DNA from: an uncultured Clostridium sp.
GTDB lineage: Bacteria; Bacillota; Clostridia; TANB77; CAG-508
Direction: 5' to 3'
NCBI GenBank assembly: GCA_900552555.1
Contig: URZW01000007.1
Location: 10,901-74,900 of the forward strand
DNA length: 64,000 bases
In this document: positions 45,578 through 54,519 of the stretch, piece by piece
How positions within the stretch are numbered: the stretch's first letter is position 1
Layout of the letters: each line of letters starts with the position of its first letter
Program-made: the position numbers and the translations under genes
Notes under the pieces: generated by a model
The model's input: the letters and a program-made list of their open reading frames with translations, nothing else
Databases searched by the model: none
What the model was told of the DNA's origin: nothing

Positions 45578-46240
45578 TTATACTATATTCAAAATCTCAT
45601 TCATTGATTCTATCTTATAATCAGGTTCCATAAGAACTGTTTCTTTTTTCTTCCATTTGTTATCTATTTTTTGCTCATACCAAACAGTTTTTACACCTAG
45701 TATCTTTACCCCTAACAAATCTTCTAATAATTCATCACTAACAAAAACAATATTATTATACTCTTCTTTTGGAATATCTTCAAAAGCCTTCATATACACT
45801 TTCAAATTATGTTTTCTTTCTTTAACCTCTTCAGAAATAACTATTTTATTAAAATATTTTTTTATTCCTTCACGTTCCAAAATATATTCTACATTTCTAA
45901 TTGAATTGTTACTTATAATTCCCAAATAATATCCTTGTTCATATAATTTAATAATTGTATCTTTTGTTTCTTCATCTAAAATATGAGATTCCAATAATAA
46001 CATATCAATTTTTTCTAAATCTTCTTCAGATATATTCAAAATTAATGATAAATCTTTATAAATTTCTTTTTCTGTAACTTTTCCTAGAGAATTTAAAATT
46101 TGATAATTTTTCCATTTTCTAAATATATCATCCCATTTTAAATTATATTTTACTAATATTGAATTGATTTCACTATCAACATTTTTAAATTTATTAATCA
46201 AAGTATATCCCCAGTCAAAAAAAATATATTTATATTTCAT
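45578..46240 (-). CDS. HAD superfamily hydrolase
   Basis: 220 aa. Motif I FFDWGYTLINKF has the nucleophile Asp but Trp-Gly-Tyr-Thr in place of the common DGT pattern. Motif II GIISNNS, motif III Lys in VKERKHNLKVY, motif IV FVSDELLEDLLGVKILGVKTVW. Phosphatase of unknown substrate. Upstream of the SDR gene on the same strand. Confidence 0.88.
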   Translation of the reverse strand: MKYKYIFFDWGYTLINKFKNVDSEINSILVKYNLKWDDIFRKWKNYQILNSLGKVTEKEIYKDLSLILNISEEDLEKIDMLLLESHILDEETKDTIIKLYEQGYYLGIISNNSIRNVEYILEREGIKKYFNKIVISEEVKERKHNLKVYMKAFEDIPKEEYNNIVFVSDELLEDLLGVKILGVKTVWYEQKIDNKWKKKETVLMEPDYKIESMNEILNIV

Positions 46241-46417
46241 AATTATTATCCTCTCTTTTAACCAAATTATAATAAACCATAACTATATATTAATCGTTTT
46301 TCAAAAAAAATAACAATAATAGTACTGTCTCAATTGACTTTATTATATCAAAAATATTGTTCCTAAACAATAAACTTTATAAAATATTGTTTTATCGACC
46401 TCAGTAAGCCAATTAAA

Positions 46418-46464
46418 AACAGACTATAAAATGTATCTATATTACATCTTATAGTCCTTTTTAT
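46418..46464 (-). terminator. Terminator after oapA
   Basis: On the minus strand GACTATAAGATGT pairs with ACATTTTATAGTC, then TTTTTAATT. Confidence 0.8.
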
Positions 46465-46472
46465 TAAATAAT

Positions 46473-47018
46473 CTATTTTTTACTAAATTTATTTAAAACA
46501 ATACCAACTTTATGCACAATTTCAGTAGACTTTTTATTAGCAATATCCTTGCCAAAAGCCTTACCACTAACTGTAAAAGCTGACACTAAAGCACTCAAAA
46601 CAAACTGAATATTAAAAGGCAAATTCATTTGAGTTGAAATCTTTATAGAAATCAATGCACTTATAGAACCACTTAATACACCACAAATATCACCAATAAC
46701 GTCTGCACAAATATTTGCAACCTTTGGGGCATTTTTGATTAATTTAATTGAATCTTTTGAACCTTTTACTTTTTTGGTTGCTTTTGCATGAAATTCCTCT
46801 TCATTAGCAACTGTAACCGCTACACCTATAATATCAAAAAATATTCCTAAAAATACTACTAATACCAATATTAAAAGTGCAGGTATCAAGCTTAAATTTG
46901 ATACTCCATTTGTTGATACATATGCAAATATCATTGATAAAATAAATGTCATTATAAATGATTGTATAACCCATTTCATATTCGAGTGTTCCTTTTTACT
47001 TTCTTGATTCTTTTTCAT
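46473..47018 (-). CDS. oapA: OLE-associated membrane protein OapA
   Basis: 181 aa. Four or so membrane helices: the first two near residues 14-30 and 38-60, then a cytoplasmic segment, GVAVTVANEEEFHAKATKKVKGSKDSIKLIKNAPKVANI split here by my eye into FHAKA, VKGSKDSI and NAPKVAN, and a DUF21-like region (DVIGDICGVLSGSISALI). OapA binds the OLE RNA and anchors it to the membrane (established in Bacillus halodurans). The adjacent RNA gene at 47155-47770 on the same strand supports the call. Begins with a strong context after AGGGAAAAAT. Confidence 0.8.
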   Translation of the reverse strand: MKKNQESKKEHSNMKWVIQSFIMTFILSMIFAYVSTNGVSNLSLIPALLILVLVVFLGIFFDIIGVAVTVANEEEFHAKATKKVKGSKDSIKLIKNAPKVANICADVIGDICGVLSGSISALISIKISTQMNLPFNIQFVLSALVSAFTVSGKAFGKDIANKKSTEIVHKVGIVLNKFSKK

Positions 47019-47062
47019 TAATTATTTTTCCCTCTTTCTTGCTATTTATTAATTATTTTATG

Positions 47063-47129
47063 CTTATCATATATTCACATACGGAAGACCCTATGCATCA
47101 TTTTTTCTAAAATATTAATATATGATAAG
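47063..47129. repeat. 67-nt hairpin upstream of oapA
   Basis: CTTATCATATATT (47063-47075) pairs with AATATATGATAAG (47117-47129) around a structured-looking middle with a GCATA / TATGT pair. It lies between the OLE terminator and oapA. Confidence 0.7.
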
Positions 47130-47154
47130 TCCCAAATAAAAACTATAAATATAA

Positions 47155-47770
47155 AATTAAAACAAGCACTAAGGCTTGCCATTAATTTCTAAATTAAAAT
47201 ATAGATGGTAAAAATCTAAGTAAATTTTACGGTTTAGGTCTGGTTGAATTTCTCTACTTCCCGCTTAGCATTACTGCTAGAACCGTTTCCGTTTAAGGGA
47301 ACCAGCTAAATTTATTTTAGCCACCAGATCGCCACTCAAATCCGTACCTTAATCCCCAGATTTTCAAGCTTTTGATAAAGCAAACATTCTAGAAGTTTTC
47401 CTTGACATACTTTTGCAAACTTACTAGTCTTTTTTGCAAGTATAATTTCATAATCCAGAATAAAAATTATTTGGCCGAACAATTTTCATTCCCGTCAAAT
47501 TAATCCCAATACACTCACTCGAGACAGGCTACACTATGTATTTTGTGTCTTGGCACTCAACATAGGTTTAACTTAAATTTTTCTATTTAAGCCTCCGCGA
47601 AACTAGGGAATCACATATATGCCATTATATATTACCCTAACCCCTTTACTCCCTGGTTACACACAAAACTGGCATTTCGCGCACAAACAAGAAACTTCAA
47701 CGATGTGCCCTTTAGTGGATTTTTAGCCCCACCCTCGTAAGTTTAAGTACGACTAGAATAATGCACCATC
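47155..47770 (-). ncRNA. OLE-type large noncoding RNA
   Basis: A GC-richer, non-coding stretch of about 615 nt with no open frame, transcribed toward oapA. Length matches OLE RNA (about 610 nt). Several local stems are visible, for example the GGGGCT / AGCCCC neighbourhood at the 5' end and CTTAAACG / CGGTTC around the 3' part. It has its own promoter (47778-47806) and terminator (47163-47178). The identification rests on length, position and the OapA-like neighbour; I recall no OLE consensus well enough to align by eye. Confidence 0.75.
47160..47182 (-). terminator. Terminator of the OLE RNA
   Basis: On the minus strand CAAGC, loop CTTAGT, GCTTG, then TTTTAATTTT. Confidence 0.75.
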
Positions 47771-47777
47771 AATTAAT

Positions 47778-47806
47778 ATTATAACTTATTTCTAGAAATA
47801 TTCCAA
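47778..47806 (-). promoter_or_regulatory. Promoter of the OLE RNA
   Basis: On the minus strand TTGGAA (47801-47806), 17 bp, TATAAT (47778-47783). Transcription would start near 47770, the edge of the GC-rich block. Confidence 0.75.
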
Positions 47807-47941
47807 TTTCTTTTAAATCTTTTCTTTAACTTTTAATGTATTTGTAGATTATATTTTTGTTATTTATGTTGTTTTTTCTTAAATTATCTCTATAAATCTC
47901 ACTTTATCTTAATTTTACGCATATTAATAATTCATATATAA

Positions 47942-48517
47942 TTAATATTTCAAAAATTCCCTTAATTCCTTTTTAGTATCTTCCAAATCTTTATCATTTG
48001 CTATATTTAAAACATTAATATTATGATATTTTTTCTTTATTTCATCAGCCATTTCAATATAAACTCTTTGTTGTTTTATACTATTTTCTGCTTTAAATTC
48101 AGCACCTTTAAAAACAGCCTTTCCATCTCTTTTCAATCTTTCAATATACTCATTTTCATTTTCCAAATACAATGTTATATAATATATTTCAAAATCCAAA
48201 TTAGCAAATTTATTTAATAACTTTTCATAAACATCTGTAAATGAATATTCCTTTATTCCAAGTCTGCAATAATTTTCTTCTGTAAAAAAAGTCCTATCAA
48301 AAATCAAATTAATACTTTTATTTTCCATTTTTTTCATATATTCAAGTAAGTCAAAATACATATCTTCAGCTTTTTTCTTTCCTGTTACTGTGCTATCTGC
48401 TGTTCCACATAATCTATATAAATTTGAATATGGTAATGTATGTCTTAAAAAATCTGTTATTGTTGTTTTTCCTGCTCCTTGTGGTCCTTCTACTACTATA
48501 ATTTTTGAATTTGCCAT
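47942..48517 (-). CDS. P-loop nucleotide kinase (thymidylate/deoxynucleoside kinase-like)
   Basis: 191 aa from the ATG at 48517 after AAGGAAAAGAG. Walker A EGPQGAGKTTITDFL; NLIFDRTFFTEENYCRLG resembles the DR(Y/F) motif of thymidylate and deoxynucleoside kinases; RLKRDGKAVFKGAEFK looks like a lid. Its start lies two bases after the stop of a small acidic ORF. Substrate unknown; the family is wide. Confidence 0.8.
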   Translation of the reverse strand: MANSKIIVVEGPQGAGKTTITDFLRHTLPYSNLYRLCGTADSTVTGKKKAEDMYFDLLEYMKKMENKSINLIFDRTFFTEENYCRLGIKEYSFTDVYEKLLNKFANLDFEIYYITLYLENENEYIERLKRDGKAVFKGAEFKAENSIKQQRVYIEMADEIKKKYHNINVLNIANDKDLEDTKKELREFLKY

Positions 48518-48518
48518 T

Positions 48519-48647
48519 TTACTCTTTTCCTTCCTTTTTTGTATCTTCTGTTTCTTCGTTCTCTGTATCATTTTCTAACATTTTATTAATTGAATTCATT
48601 ATATCATCCATATTATCATCAAAATCGTCTTTTACTAAATTAAACAT
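48519..48647 (-). CDS. Small acidic protein, 42 aa
   Basis: Begins ATG after GAAAGGAG and reads MFNLVKDDFDDNMDDIMNSI, ending EDTKKEGKE. Its stop is one base before the kinase ATG, and its last codons contain the kinase ribosome binding site, so the two are coupled. Too short for confident family assignment. Confidence 0.65.
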   Translation of the reverse strand: MFNLVKDDFDDNMDDIMNSINKMLENDTENEETEDTKKEGKE

Positions 48648-48708
48648 TTCAAAAAACTCCTTTCATTATTCTGTTACAATTCATTAAGAATTTTTATAAA
48701 TTCCTTTG

Positions 48709-48796
48709 AATGTTGATATATTAATATTTTGCAGTAAAAGCCCTATAGGTAGACCACAACTATATTTTTTTCAAAAAATATTAATATATCAACATT
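48709..48796. repeat. 88-nt hairpin upstream of the small acidic gene
   Basis: Perfect 22-bp inverted ends (AATGTTGATATATTAATATT and on) around a 44-nt centre with AGCCCTATAGGTAGACCAC. It resembles the hairpin at 47063 in its ATATTAATAT arm and A-rich shoulder but has a different outer stem. Confidence 0.75.
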
Positions 48797-48929
48797 TTAT
48801 ATAACTAACACTTATATATTACTTAACCATAACTTATTATACTATTTTATATTTTTGATTTCAATAAATTTATAGATTTTTATCAACATTTGTAGTAAAA
48901 TATAATTACAAATTTCAAAGGAGGTCAAA

Positions 48930-50135
48930 ATGAAAAAATTCGAAAAATATTCAACAACACCAGAAAATCCAAACTGGGAAAAATCCATCAAAAGAGAAAC
49001 ACCTCTATACTCAAGAAATAATGACATAAGAAATGAATTTGAAAGAGACTACACAAGAATAATACACAGCAATGCATACAGAAGATTAAAACACAAAACA
49101 CAAGTATTCTTTTCACCAGAAAATGACCACATATGCACAAGAATTGAACATGTAACACATGTAGAATCAATAAGTTACACAATTGCAAAATACTTAGGGT
49201 TAAACACAGAGCTTACAAAAGCAATCTCAGTTGCACACGATATCGGCCACAGTCCATTTGGGCATGAAGGAGAGAGAATATTATCTGAAATTTCCAAAAG
49301 AGATTTAGGCTATCCATTTTGGCATGAGAAAAATGGACTAGAATTTGTCGATAATATTGAACTTTTAGAAGATAACAGCAAACACATGCAAAATCTTGAT
49401 TTAACATATGCAGTAAGAGATGGTATCATTTCTCATTGTGGAGAAATTGATGAAAATTGTGTGCGTCCTAGAACAGAATATATTGATTTAACAGATTACA
49501 CATATCCAAATCAGTATGCTCCATACACTTGGGAAGGCTGTGTTGTTAAAATATCAGATAAAATTTCTTACATCTGCCGTGATATAGAAGATGCTATAAC
49601 ATTAGGAATTTTAGATGAACATGTTGATGAACTTTTCTCTTTGCTAAATATAACATCAAATAATGAACAAATAAATAATACTATTATAATTAACAATTTA
49701 ATACACGATTTATGTGATAATTCATCACCAGAAAAAGGTTTATGTTTTTCTAAAGCGGCCTTAGATTTATTAGATAAAATTAAGGAATTTAATTATAAAA
49801 ATATCTATTCTTGCAATAGAATTAAACCTTCAACAAGATATTTTAACTTAGTTATTAATGAAATTTACAATCTATTAAAATCTGTTTATGATGGTTCTGA
49901 TACATTAAATAATTTAAAAAATTTAAGTATTACATACCCAAAACTAGGAAATGGTTTTATTAATTTTATTTCTAATTATTATAATTTTGGAAATAGAGAG
50001 AGTTTAAAATTAAAAAACAAAGTTTTATTTTCTATTGATAATGAGAAAGATTTCTATAGAGCTATTATTTGCTATATTTCTGGTATGACTGATAATTTTG
50101 TTATAGAAATTTACAATGAAATTATACATTTTTAA
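48930..50135 (+). CDS. dGTPase-like HD phosphohydrolase
   Basis: 401 aa. HD metal site: RLKHKTQVF, CTRIEHVTHVESIS, SVAHDIGHSPFGHEGE, with RDGIISHCGE. This is the dGTPase (Dgt) family, which converts dNTP to nucleoside and triphosphate. The C-terminal half is less conserved. Ribosome binding site AAAGGAGGT. Divergent from the kinase operon, so deoxynucleotide metabolism is shared across the gap. Confidence 0.9.
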   Translation: MKKFEKYSTTPENPNWEKSIKRETPLYSRNNDIRNEFERDYTRIIHSNAYRRLKHKTQVFFSPENDHICTRIEHVTHVESISYTIAKYLGLNTELTKAISVAHDIGHSPFGHEGERILSEISKRDLGYPFWHEKNGLEFVDNIELLEDNSKHMQNLDLTYAVRDGIISHCGEIDENCVRPRTEYIDLTDYTYPNQYAPYTWEGCVVKISDKISYICRDIEDAITLGILDEHVDELFSLLNITSNNEQINNTIIINNLIHDLCDNSSPEKGLCFSKAALDLLDKIKEFNYKNIYSCNRIKPSTRYFNLVINEIYNLLKSVYDGSDTLNNLKNLSITYPKLGNGFINFISNYYNFGNRESLKLKNKVLFSIDNEKDFYRAIICYISGMTDNFVIEIYNEIIHF

Positions 50136-50142
50136 ATATTTT

Positions 50143-50200
50143 AAGGAGTGTCCCCAAATCCCTAAAAAAAGGGATTTTAAGGAACGTCCCTAAATCCCTA
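50143..50200. repeat. REP-like element (family A)
   Basis: AGGAGTGTCCCCAAATCCC, A-run, AGGGATTTTAAGGAACGTCC, then CTAAATCCC. Fills the gap between the dGTPase and phosphoesterase genes, ending 6 bp before the AAAAAGGAGG of the latter. Confidence 0.85.
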
Positions 50201-50216
50201 AAAAGGAGGTATCTAA

Positions 50217-51020
50217 ATGGACAAAATTGCAATTATTTCTGACATTCATGGAAATATAACTGCATTAAATGCTGTATTAAAAGATATAAAAAATAGAGAA
50301 ATAAATAAAATTTTTTGTTTAGGAAACTGCATAACAAAATGCACTCATCCTGATTTAGTAATAGATAAAGTAAAAGAAGTATGTGACATAATTTTAATGG
50401 GTAACTGCGATTATGCAATATGTAAACCATCTTCTAAAGGAAAAAATTTTTGGACAAGAAATAAAATTGGTGAAAAAAGGGTAAAATTTATGGCCACATT
50501 ACCAATATCATATGACTTTTATATGAGTGGACATCTAATAAGACTTTTTCATGCTTCTCCATATAGCCTTGATGAAATATATAATCCAATGTTTTCTAAC
50601 AAAAATTCAAAATATAGTCATCTTGAAATAGAAAATCCAGAACGCCTTTTTGAAAACACCCCATTTATTGGAAAGACAAAATCTGACCCAACTCCAGATA
50701 TTGTTGGATATGGTCACATTCACACACCATATTGTGTAAGATTTAAAAATAAAACTCTTTTTAATACTGGCAGTGTTGGAATTCCAGTAGAAATGCACAA
50801 TGATATTATAGATGACCCAAATAATAAATTTTCTACGCTTGCATCATATATTATATTAGAAGGATATTATGGAAGTAAAGATTTAAAATCAATATCATTT
50901 AATTTAATTAGAGTTCCATATAATATACAAAAAGAAATTGAAGATTTGCAATCATCTGATATTCCTAACAAAGAAGTAATAATAAGAACTTTAAAGTCAG
51001 CAATTTCTAACAACATATAA
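50217..51020 (+). CDS. Metallophosphoesterase with altered metal ligands
   Basis: 267 aa. Calcineurin-like fold: motif I IISDIHGN intact, motif II KIFCLGNCITK (family GDxxG, here N for D), motif III ILMGNCDYA (family GNHD, here C for H), motif IV VGYGHIHTPY intact, and FNTGSVGIP. Members dephosphorylate varied substrates using two metals. Two ligand changes may alter metal use or abolish activity. Ribosome binding site AAAGGAGG. 12 bp before the UDPGP gene. Confidence 0.85.
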   Translation: MDKIAIISDIHGNITALNAVLKDIKNREINKIFCLGNCITKCTHPDLVIDKVKEVCDIILMGNCDYAICKPSSKGKNFWTRNKIGEKRVKFMATLPISYDFYMSGHLIRLFHASPYSLDEIYNPMFSNKNSKYSHLEIENPERLFENTPFIGKTKSDPTPDIVGYGHIHTPYCVRFKNKTLFNTGSVGIPVEMHNDIIDDPNNKFSTLASYIILEGYYGSKDLKSISFNLIRVPYNIQKEIEDLQSSDIPNKEVIIRTLKSAISNNI

Positions 51021-51032
51021 AGGAGTTTTTCT

Positions 51033-52280
51033 ATGGAAGATAAATTAAAAAAAGCAAAAAAAATATTAAAAAAATACAACCAAGAACATTTATTACATTT
51101 TTATGATGAACTTTCCGAAGAAGAAAAAAATAAACTGGTTAATCAAATACTATCAATAAATTTTGAAAAAATATTAACTATTTATAAAAATTCTTTTAAC
51201 TCTAATTATGACAAAAATATTAAAGTTTCACCTATTCCTCATATAGAAAAAGATAAACTGTCTTATAATGAAATAAATTACTATTCAAAAATTGGTGAAG
51301 CAATTATAAAAAGCCATCAATTTGCAGTTGTCACTATGGCTGGCGGTCAAGGCACTAGGCTTGGTTATAAAGGGCCAAAAGGAACATACATGCTAAATCT
51401 GAAACCTGTAAAAAAATCTCTTTTTCAAATAACGGCTGAAAATATAATGGAAAATAATAAAAAATATAATACTATTTTACCATGGTACATAATGACAAGT
51501 GAAGAAAATGATGCCCCAACTAAAGCATTTTTTGAAATTAATAATTTTTTTGGATATCCAAAAGAAAAAATAAAATTTTTTAAACAAAACAAACTTCCAA
51601 TTATAAACATAGATGGAAAACTAATTCTTCAAGAGCCTTACTTAATTAAAGAAGCATCAAATGGAAACGGTAATGTTTTTAAATCTATGAAAAATAATGG
51701 AATTATAGATGATTTAGAAAATCAACATATCAAATGGGTTTCTTTTGGTGGAATTGATAATGTTTTGCTTAAAAATTTCGATCCACTATTTCTAGGCTTA
51801 ACAATTGTAAACAATTTATCTATTGGTTCAAAATCTATATTTAAGAAAGAACCTTTAGAAAAAACTGCTGTTTATTGTTTAAAAAATGATAAACCTGCAA
51901 TTTTAGATTATGATTGTATAGATTTGGAATTATCCGAAAGTAAAATATCAAATACTAATACATATTTGTTTAGAGAAGCTAATATTTTATCACATATTAT
52001 GAGTTTAGATGCAATTAAAAAGTCTGCAACTTTGGATTTATACTATCACAGAGCTTTTAAGAAAAACTCCTTTGTGAATGAAGAAGGTGTAAAACAAGTT
52101 CCTGATAAACCTAATACTTTTAAATTTGAAAATTTCATTTTTGATGCTTTTGCTCATTTTAATGGTATGCTTCTTCTTCGTGTTGACGAAAATGAAGAAT
52201 TCGCTCCCATTAAAGATTTCACCGGTATTTATAATCCTGATACTGCAATTGAAAAATATAACAAATATTACAAAATTTAA
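51033..52280 (+). CDS. UTP-sugar-1-phosphate uridylyltransferase (UDPGP type)
   Basis: 415 aa. The eukaryote-like UDPGP nucleotide motif VTMAGGQGTRLGYKGPKGTYML is clear, with WYIMTSEENDAP and SFGGIDNVLLKNFDP. The family makes UDP-glucose, UDP-GlcNAc or similar; sugar specificity is not decidable from this. Cotranscribed after the phosphoesterase. Ribosome binding site AAAGGAG. Confidence 0.9.
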   Translation: MEDKLKKAKKILKKYNQEHLLHFYDELSEEEKNKLVNQILSINFEKILTIYKNSFNSNYDKNIKVSPIPHIEKDKLSYNEINYYSKIGEAIIKSHQFAVVTMAGGQGTRLGYKGPKGTYMLNLKPVKKSLFQITAENIMENNKKYNTILPWYIMTSEENDAPTKAFFEINNFFGYPKEKIKFFKQNKLPIINIDGKLILQEPYLIKEASNGNGNVFKSMKNNGIIDDLENQHIKWVSFGGIDNVLLKNFDPLFLGLTIVNNLSIGSKSIFKKEPLEKTAVYCLKNDKPAILDYDCIDLELSESKISNTNTYLFREANILSHIMSLDAIKKSATLDLYYHRAFKKNSFVNEEGVKQVPDKPNTFKFENFIFDAFAHFNGMLLLRVDENEEFAPIKDFTGIYNPDTAIEKYNKYYKI

Positions 52281-52320
52281 AAAGAGGAATTGATAGCTTT
52301 AATCCCAAAATTCCTCTTTT
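52279..52320 (+). terminator. Terminator after UDPGP
   Basis: AAAAAGAGGAATT / AATTCCTCTTTT with a 17-base loop. Confidence 0.85.
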
Positions 52321-52340
52321 ATTTTTAAAAAAATTTTTGA

Positions 52341-52397
52341 AGGGTTGTCCCAGAATCCCCCTAAAAAGGGATTTTAAGGAACGTCCCTAAATCCCTT
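52341..52397. repeat. REP-like element (family A) within the symporter 3' end
   Basis: AGGGTTGTCCCAGAATCCCC, AAAAAGGGATTTTAAGGAAC, then GTCCCTAAATCCC. The last coding positions of the symporter gene (52377-52394) lie inside it. Confidence 0.9.
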
Positions 52398-53639
52398 TTT
52401 TCCATCAACTATTCTAGTAACTATCATTGAAGAAACATCATCTCCAACAACATTTAAAACAGTTGCAGGCATATCTATTATAGTTGCAATTATTGTCAAA
52501 ATTGGCAAAGCAGCAACCGGGTAACCCAACATTGTTATAATTAACATTTCTGAAATAGTTCCCCCACCTATTGGAACCGCTGTTATTAGTAAATTTGCAA
52601 GTAATGCAACACCTAAAACTCCCAAAACATCACCTGTTGTTGCCAAACTTGTTCCAAATAAACCTACTAAAAACATAATTTTAAATACTGAACCTATTAT
52701 AGAACCATCTTTGTGGAAACTTGTTCCTAAAGGTATTGTTGTTTCTGCTATATCATCTGGAACACCCATCTTCTTTGTTGATTCTATATTTATTGGAATA
52801 CACGCAGCACTTGAACATGTTCCCATTGCTGTAACAGTTGCAGGTATAACATGTTTCCAAAAAGCTTTTACCCCACTTTTTCCATTTGCTATAAATGCAT
52901 AAACACTATACATTACAAAATAGTAAAAAACAGAAACAACTAAATATATTAAAAATGTTTTTAGATATCCAACTGCAATCGATGTTCCAAAACTTCCTAT
53001 AAATGAAGCCATGTAACATCCAAGTCCAATTGGAGCATAGTACATTATTATTTTTACTATGTTTTCCATTACACTATTTGCTGATTCCAGTACTTTTCTA
53101 AACGGTTCTCCCTTTTCTCCTGACATATTTATTGCAATTCCTACTATTATTGAAAATACTAATAATGCAATTATATTGTCTTTTGAAAATAATTTTGAAA
53201 AATCATTTACTGTAAGTAATTTTACAGTTCTATCAGCTATTGTCATATCATCTTCATCTGATGTTTCTGAATCTTCTGAATTCTCTGCACTTTCTAATGT
53301 TGTTCTTATTTGTTCTCCATCTTCAGTATTTATAAGTTTTACAAAATATGTACTTGCAAATCCTATTAATACTGCTACAACTGATGTTAAAACAAATACT
53401 AACAATATTGAGCCTATAATTTTTCCTAGTCTCTTTGGTTGTTTCATTTTTGATATTGCGGTTGTTATGTTTAAGAAAATTAATGGGATAATTATAACTA
53501 ATAATAGATTTAAAAATAAATCACCCAATGGGCTTAATAAAGTTGCTTTTTCTTTAAAGATTATTCCTATGATGCTTCCAACAATTATCGCAACTAGAAG
53601 TATAATTGTTGATTTGTAATTTAATAAAAATTTTTTCAT
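52374..53639 (-). CDS. Dicarboxylate/amino acid:cation symporter
   Basis: 421 aa, DAACS family (DctA/GltP type), about eight membrane helices plus hairpins. Diagnostic segments are TAMGTCSSAACIPI (the serine-rich re-entrant loop), PLGTSFHKDGSII and AALPILTIIATIIDMPATVLNVVGDD. The usual acidic substrate region carries an insertion around EDGEQIRTTLESAENSEDSETSDEDD, placed outside. The C-terminal GFRDVP and stop come from a REP element. Not in an operon. Confidence 0.93.
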   Translation of the reverse strand: MKKFLLNYKSTIILLVAIIVGSIIGIIFKEKATLLSPLGDLFLNLLLVIIIPLIFLNITTAISKMKQPKRLGKIIGSILLVFVLTSVVAVLIGFASTYFVKLINTEDGEQIRTTLESAENSEDSETSDEDDMTIADRTVKLLTVNDFSKLFSKDNIIALLVFSIIVGIAINMSGEKGEPFRKVLESANSVMENIVKIIMYYAPIGLGCYMASFIGSFGTSIAVGYLKTFLIYLVVSVFYYFVMYSVYAFIANGKSGVKAFWKHVIPATVTAMGTCSSAACIPINIESTKKMGVPDDIAETTIPLGTSFHKDGSIIGSVFKIMFLVGLFGTSLATTGDVLGVLGVALLANLLITAVPIGGGTISEMLIITMLGYPVAALPILTIIATIIDMPATVLNVVGDDVSSMIVTRIVDGKKGFRDVP

Positions 53640-53820
53640 AATACTACCTTTCCGTTCGCTTTCTTTTTGTCTTTCTTTTTGAAATTTTAAAATATTTTTG
53701 TTTATTATATTTGGAAGTTTTTAGTTCAAATATTTCTTTATTTTTTTAATTTCATTGCGAACTCTTTTTTAGGTAACTCAAAATATAATTATATTTCGAG
53801 GATTTGTCTTATTATATAAT

Positions 53821-53857
53821 AAAAGTATTCTAAATTTCAAGTTTTTAGAATACTTTT
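53821..53857. terminator. Terminator of tadA
   Basis: AAAAGTATTCTAAA / TTTAGAATACTTTTT. The 300-bp stretch 53640-53939 between symporter and tadA otherwise shows only AT-rich sequence and a palindrome near 53875. Confidence 0.8.
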
Positions 53858-53939
53858 TCATTTTATTTTTATACATTTTTAAATTGCAATTTTAAAAATG
53901 TATATATTTTGCAAATTAAAATCTATAAATTTTTTAAAC

Positions 53940-54395
53940 CTACTTTTTTATATTTCTCAACTTCCTAAAAAATTCCTTTAAAATACTCTCACATTCATCT
54001 TGTAAAACACCTTTTTCGTACTCAACTTTGTGATTAAACGTATAATCTTCTAATAAATTATATACTGAACCAACTGCACCGGTCTTTTGGTCACTAGCAC
54101 CAATATAAACCTTTTTAATTCTAGAATTTATCAAAGCTCCTGCACACATTGAACACGGTTCAAGTGTTACATACATCTCACAATCTATTAATCTCCATGA
54201 ATTCAACTTTTTACTTGCCTTTTGAATTGCTAATATCTCTGCATGTTTTGTTGTATCATATTTTGTTTCTTTTAAATTATGCGCTCTTGCTATAATTTTT
54301 CCATCTTTTACTATTACCGCTCCAACTGGTACTTCTAATTTGTCATATGCTTTTTTTGCTTCTTTTAAAGCCTCTTTCATAAATCTTTCTTCCAT
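53940..54395 (-). CDS. tadA: tRNA-specific adenosine deaminase
   Basis: 151 aa. Zinc deaminase signature: TTKHAEILAIQKA (HAE) and TLEPCSMCAGALINSRI (PCxxC). Deaminates A34 of tRNA-Arg to inosine. RVMKEALKEAKKAYDKLEVPVGAVIV-type N-terminus is present (MKEALKEAKKAYDKLEVPV). Ribosome binding site AAAGGAAAAT. Confidence 0.95.
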   Translation of the reverse strand: MEERFMKEALKEAKKAYDKLEVPVGAVIVKDGKIIARAHNLKETKYDTTKHAEILAIQKASKKLNSWRLIDCEMYVTLEPCSMCAGALINSRIKKVYIGASDQKTGAVGSVYNLLEDYTFNHKVEYEKGVLQDECESILKEFFRKLRNIKK

Positions 54396-54519
54396 TATAC
54401 AATTTTCCTTTTAAAATATCGTTTTTTGTTGTTACATCTCAGTAAAAATAATTTTTATTTTTCAATGATATATAGGATTATACAATCAATTGTTTCAAAA
54501 ATCAACATTTAAATTAAAA

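Noticed and set aside
47155..47770. tmRNA, RNase P RNA or group II intron as identity of the large noncoding block
   Set aside because: No tmRNA end with a GATTCGAC-type motif or a tag reading frame, no RNase P core (GAGGAAAGTCC, ACAGAA), and no reverse transcriptase. Length and OapA-like neighbour fit OLE better.
48709..48796. Purine riboswitch
   Set aside because: A TCTACC-like string is present in the centre, but the three-way junction and loop sequences of purine riboswitches are absent.
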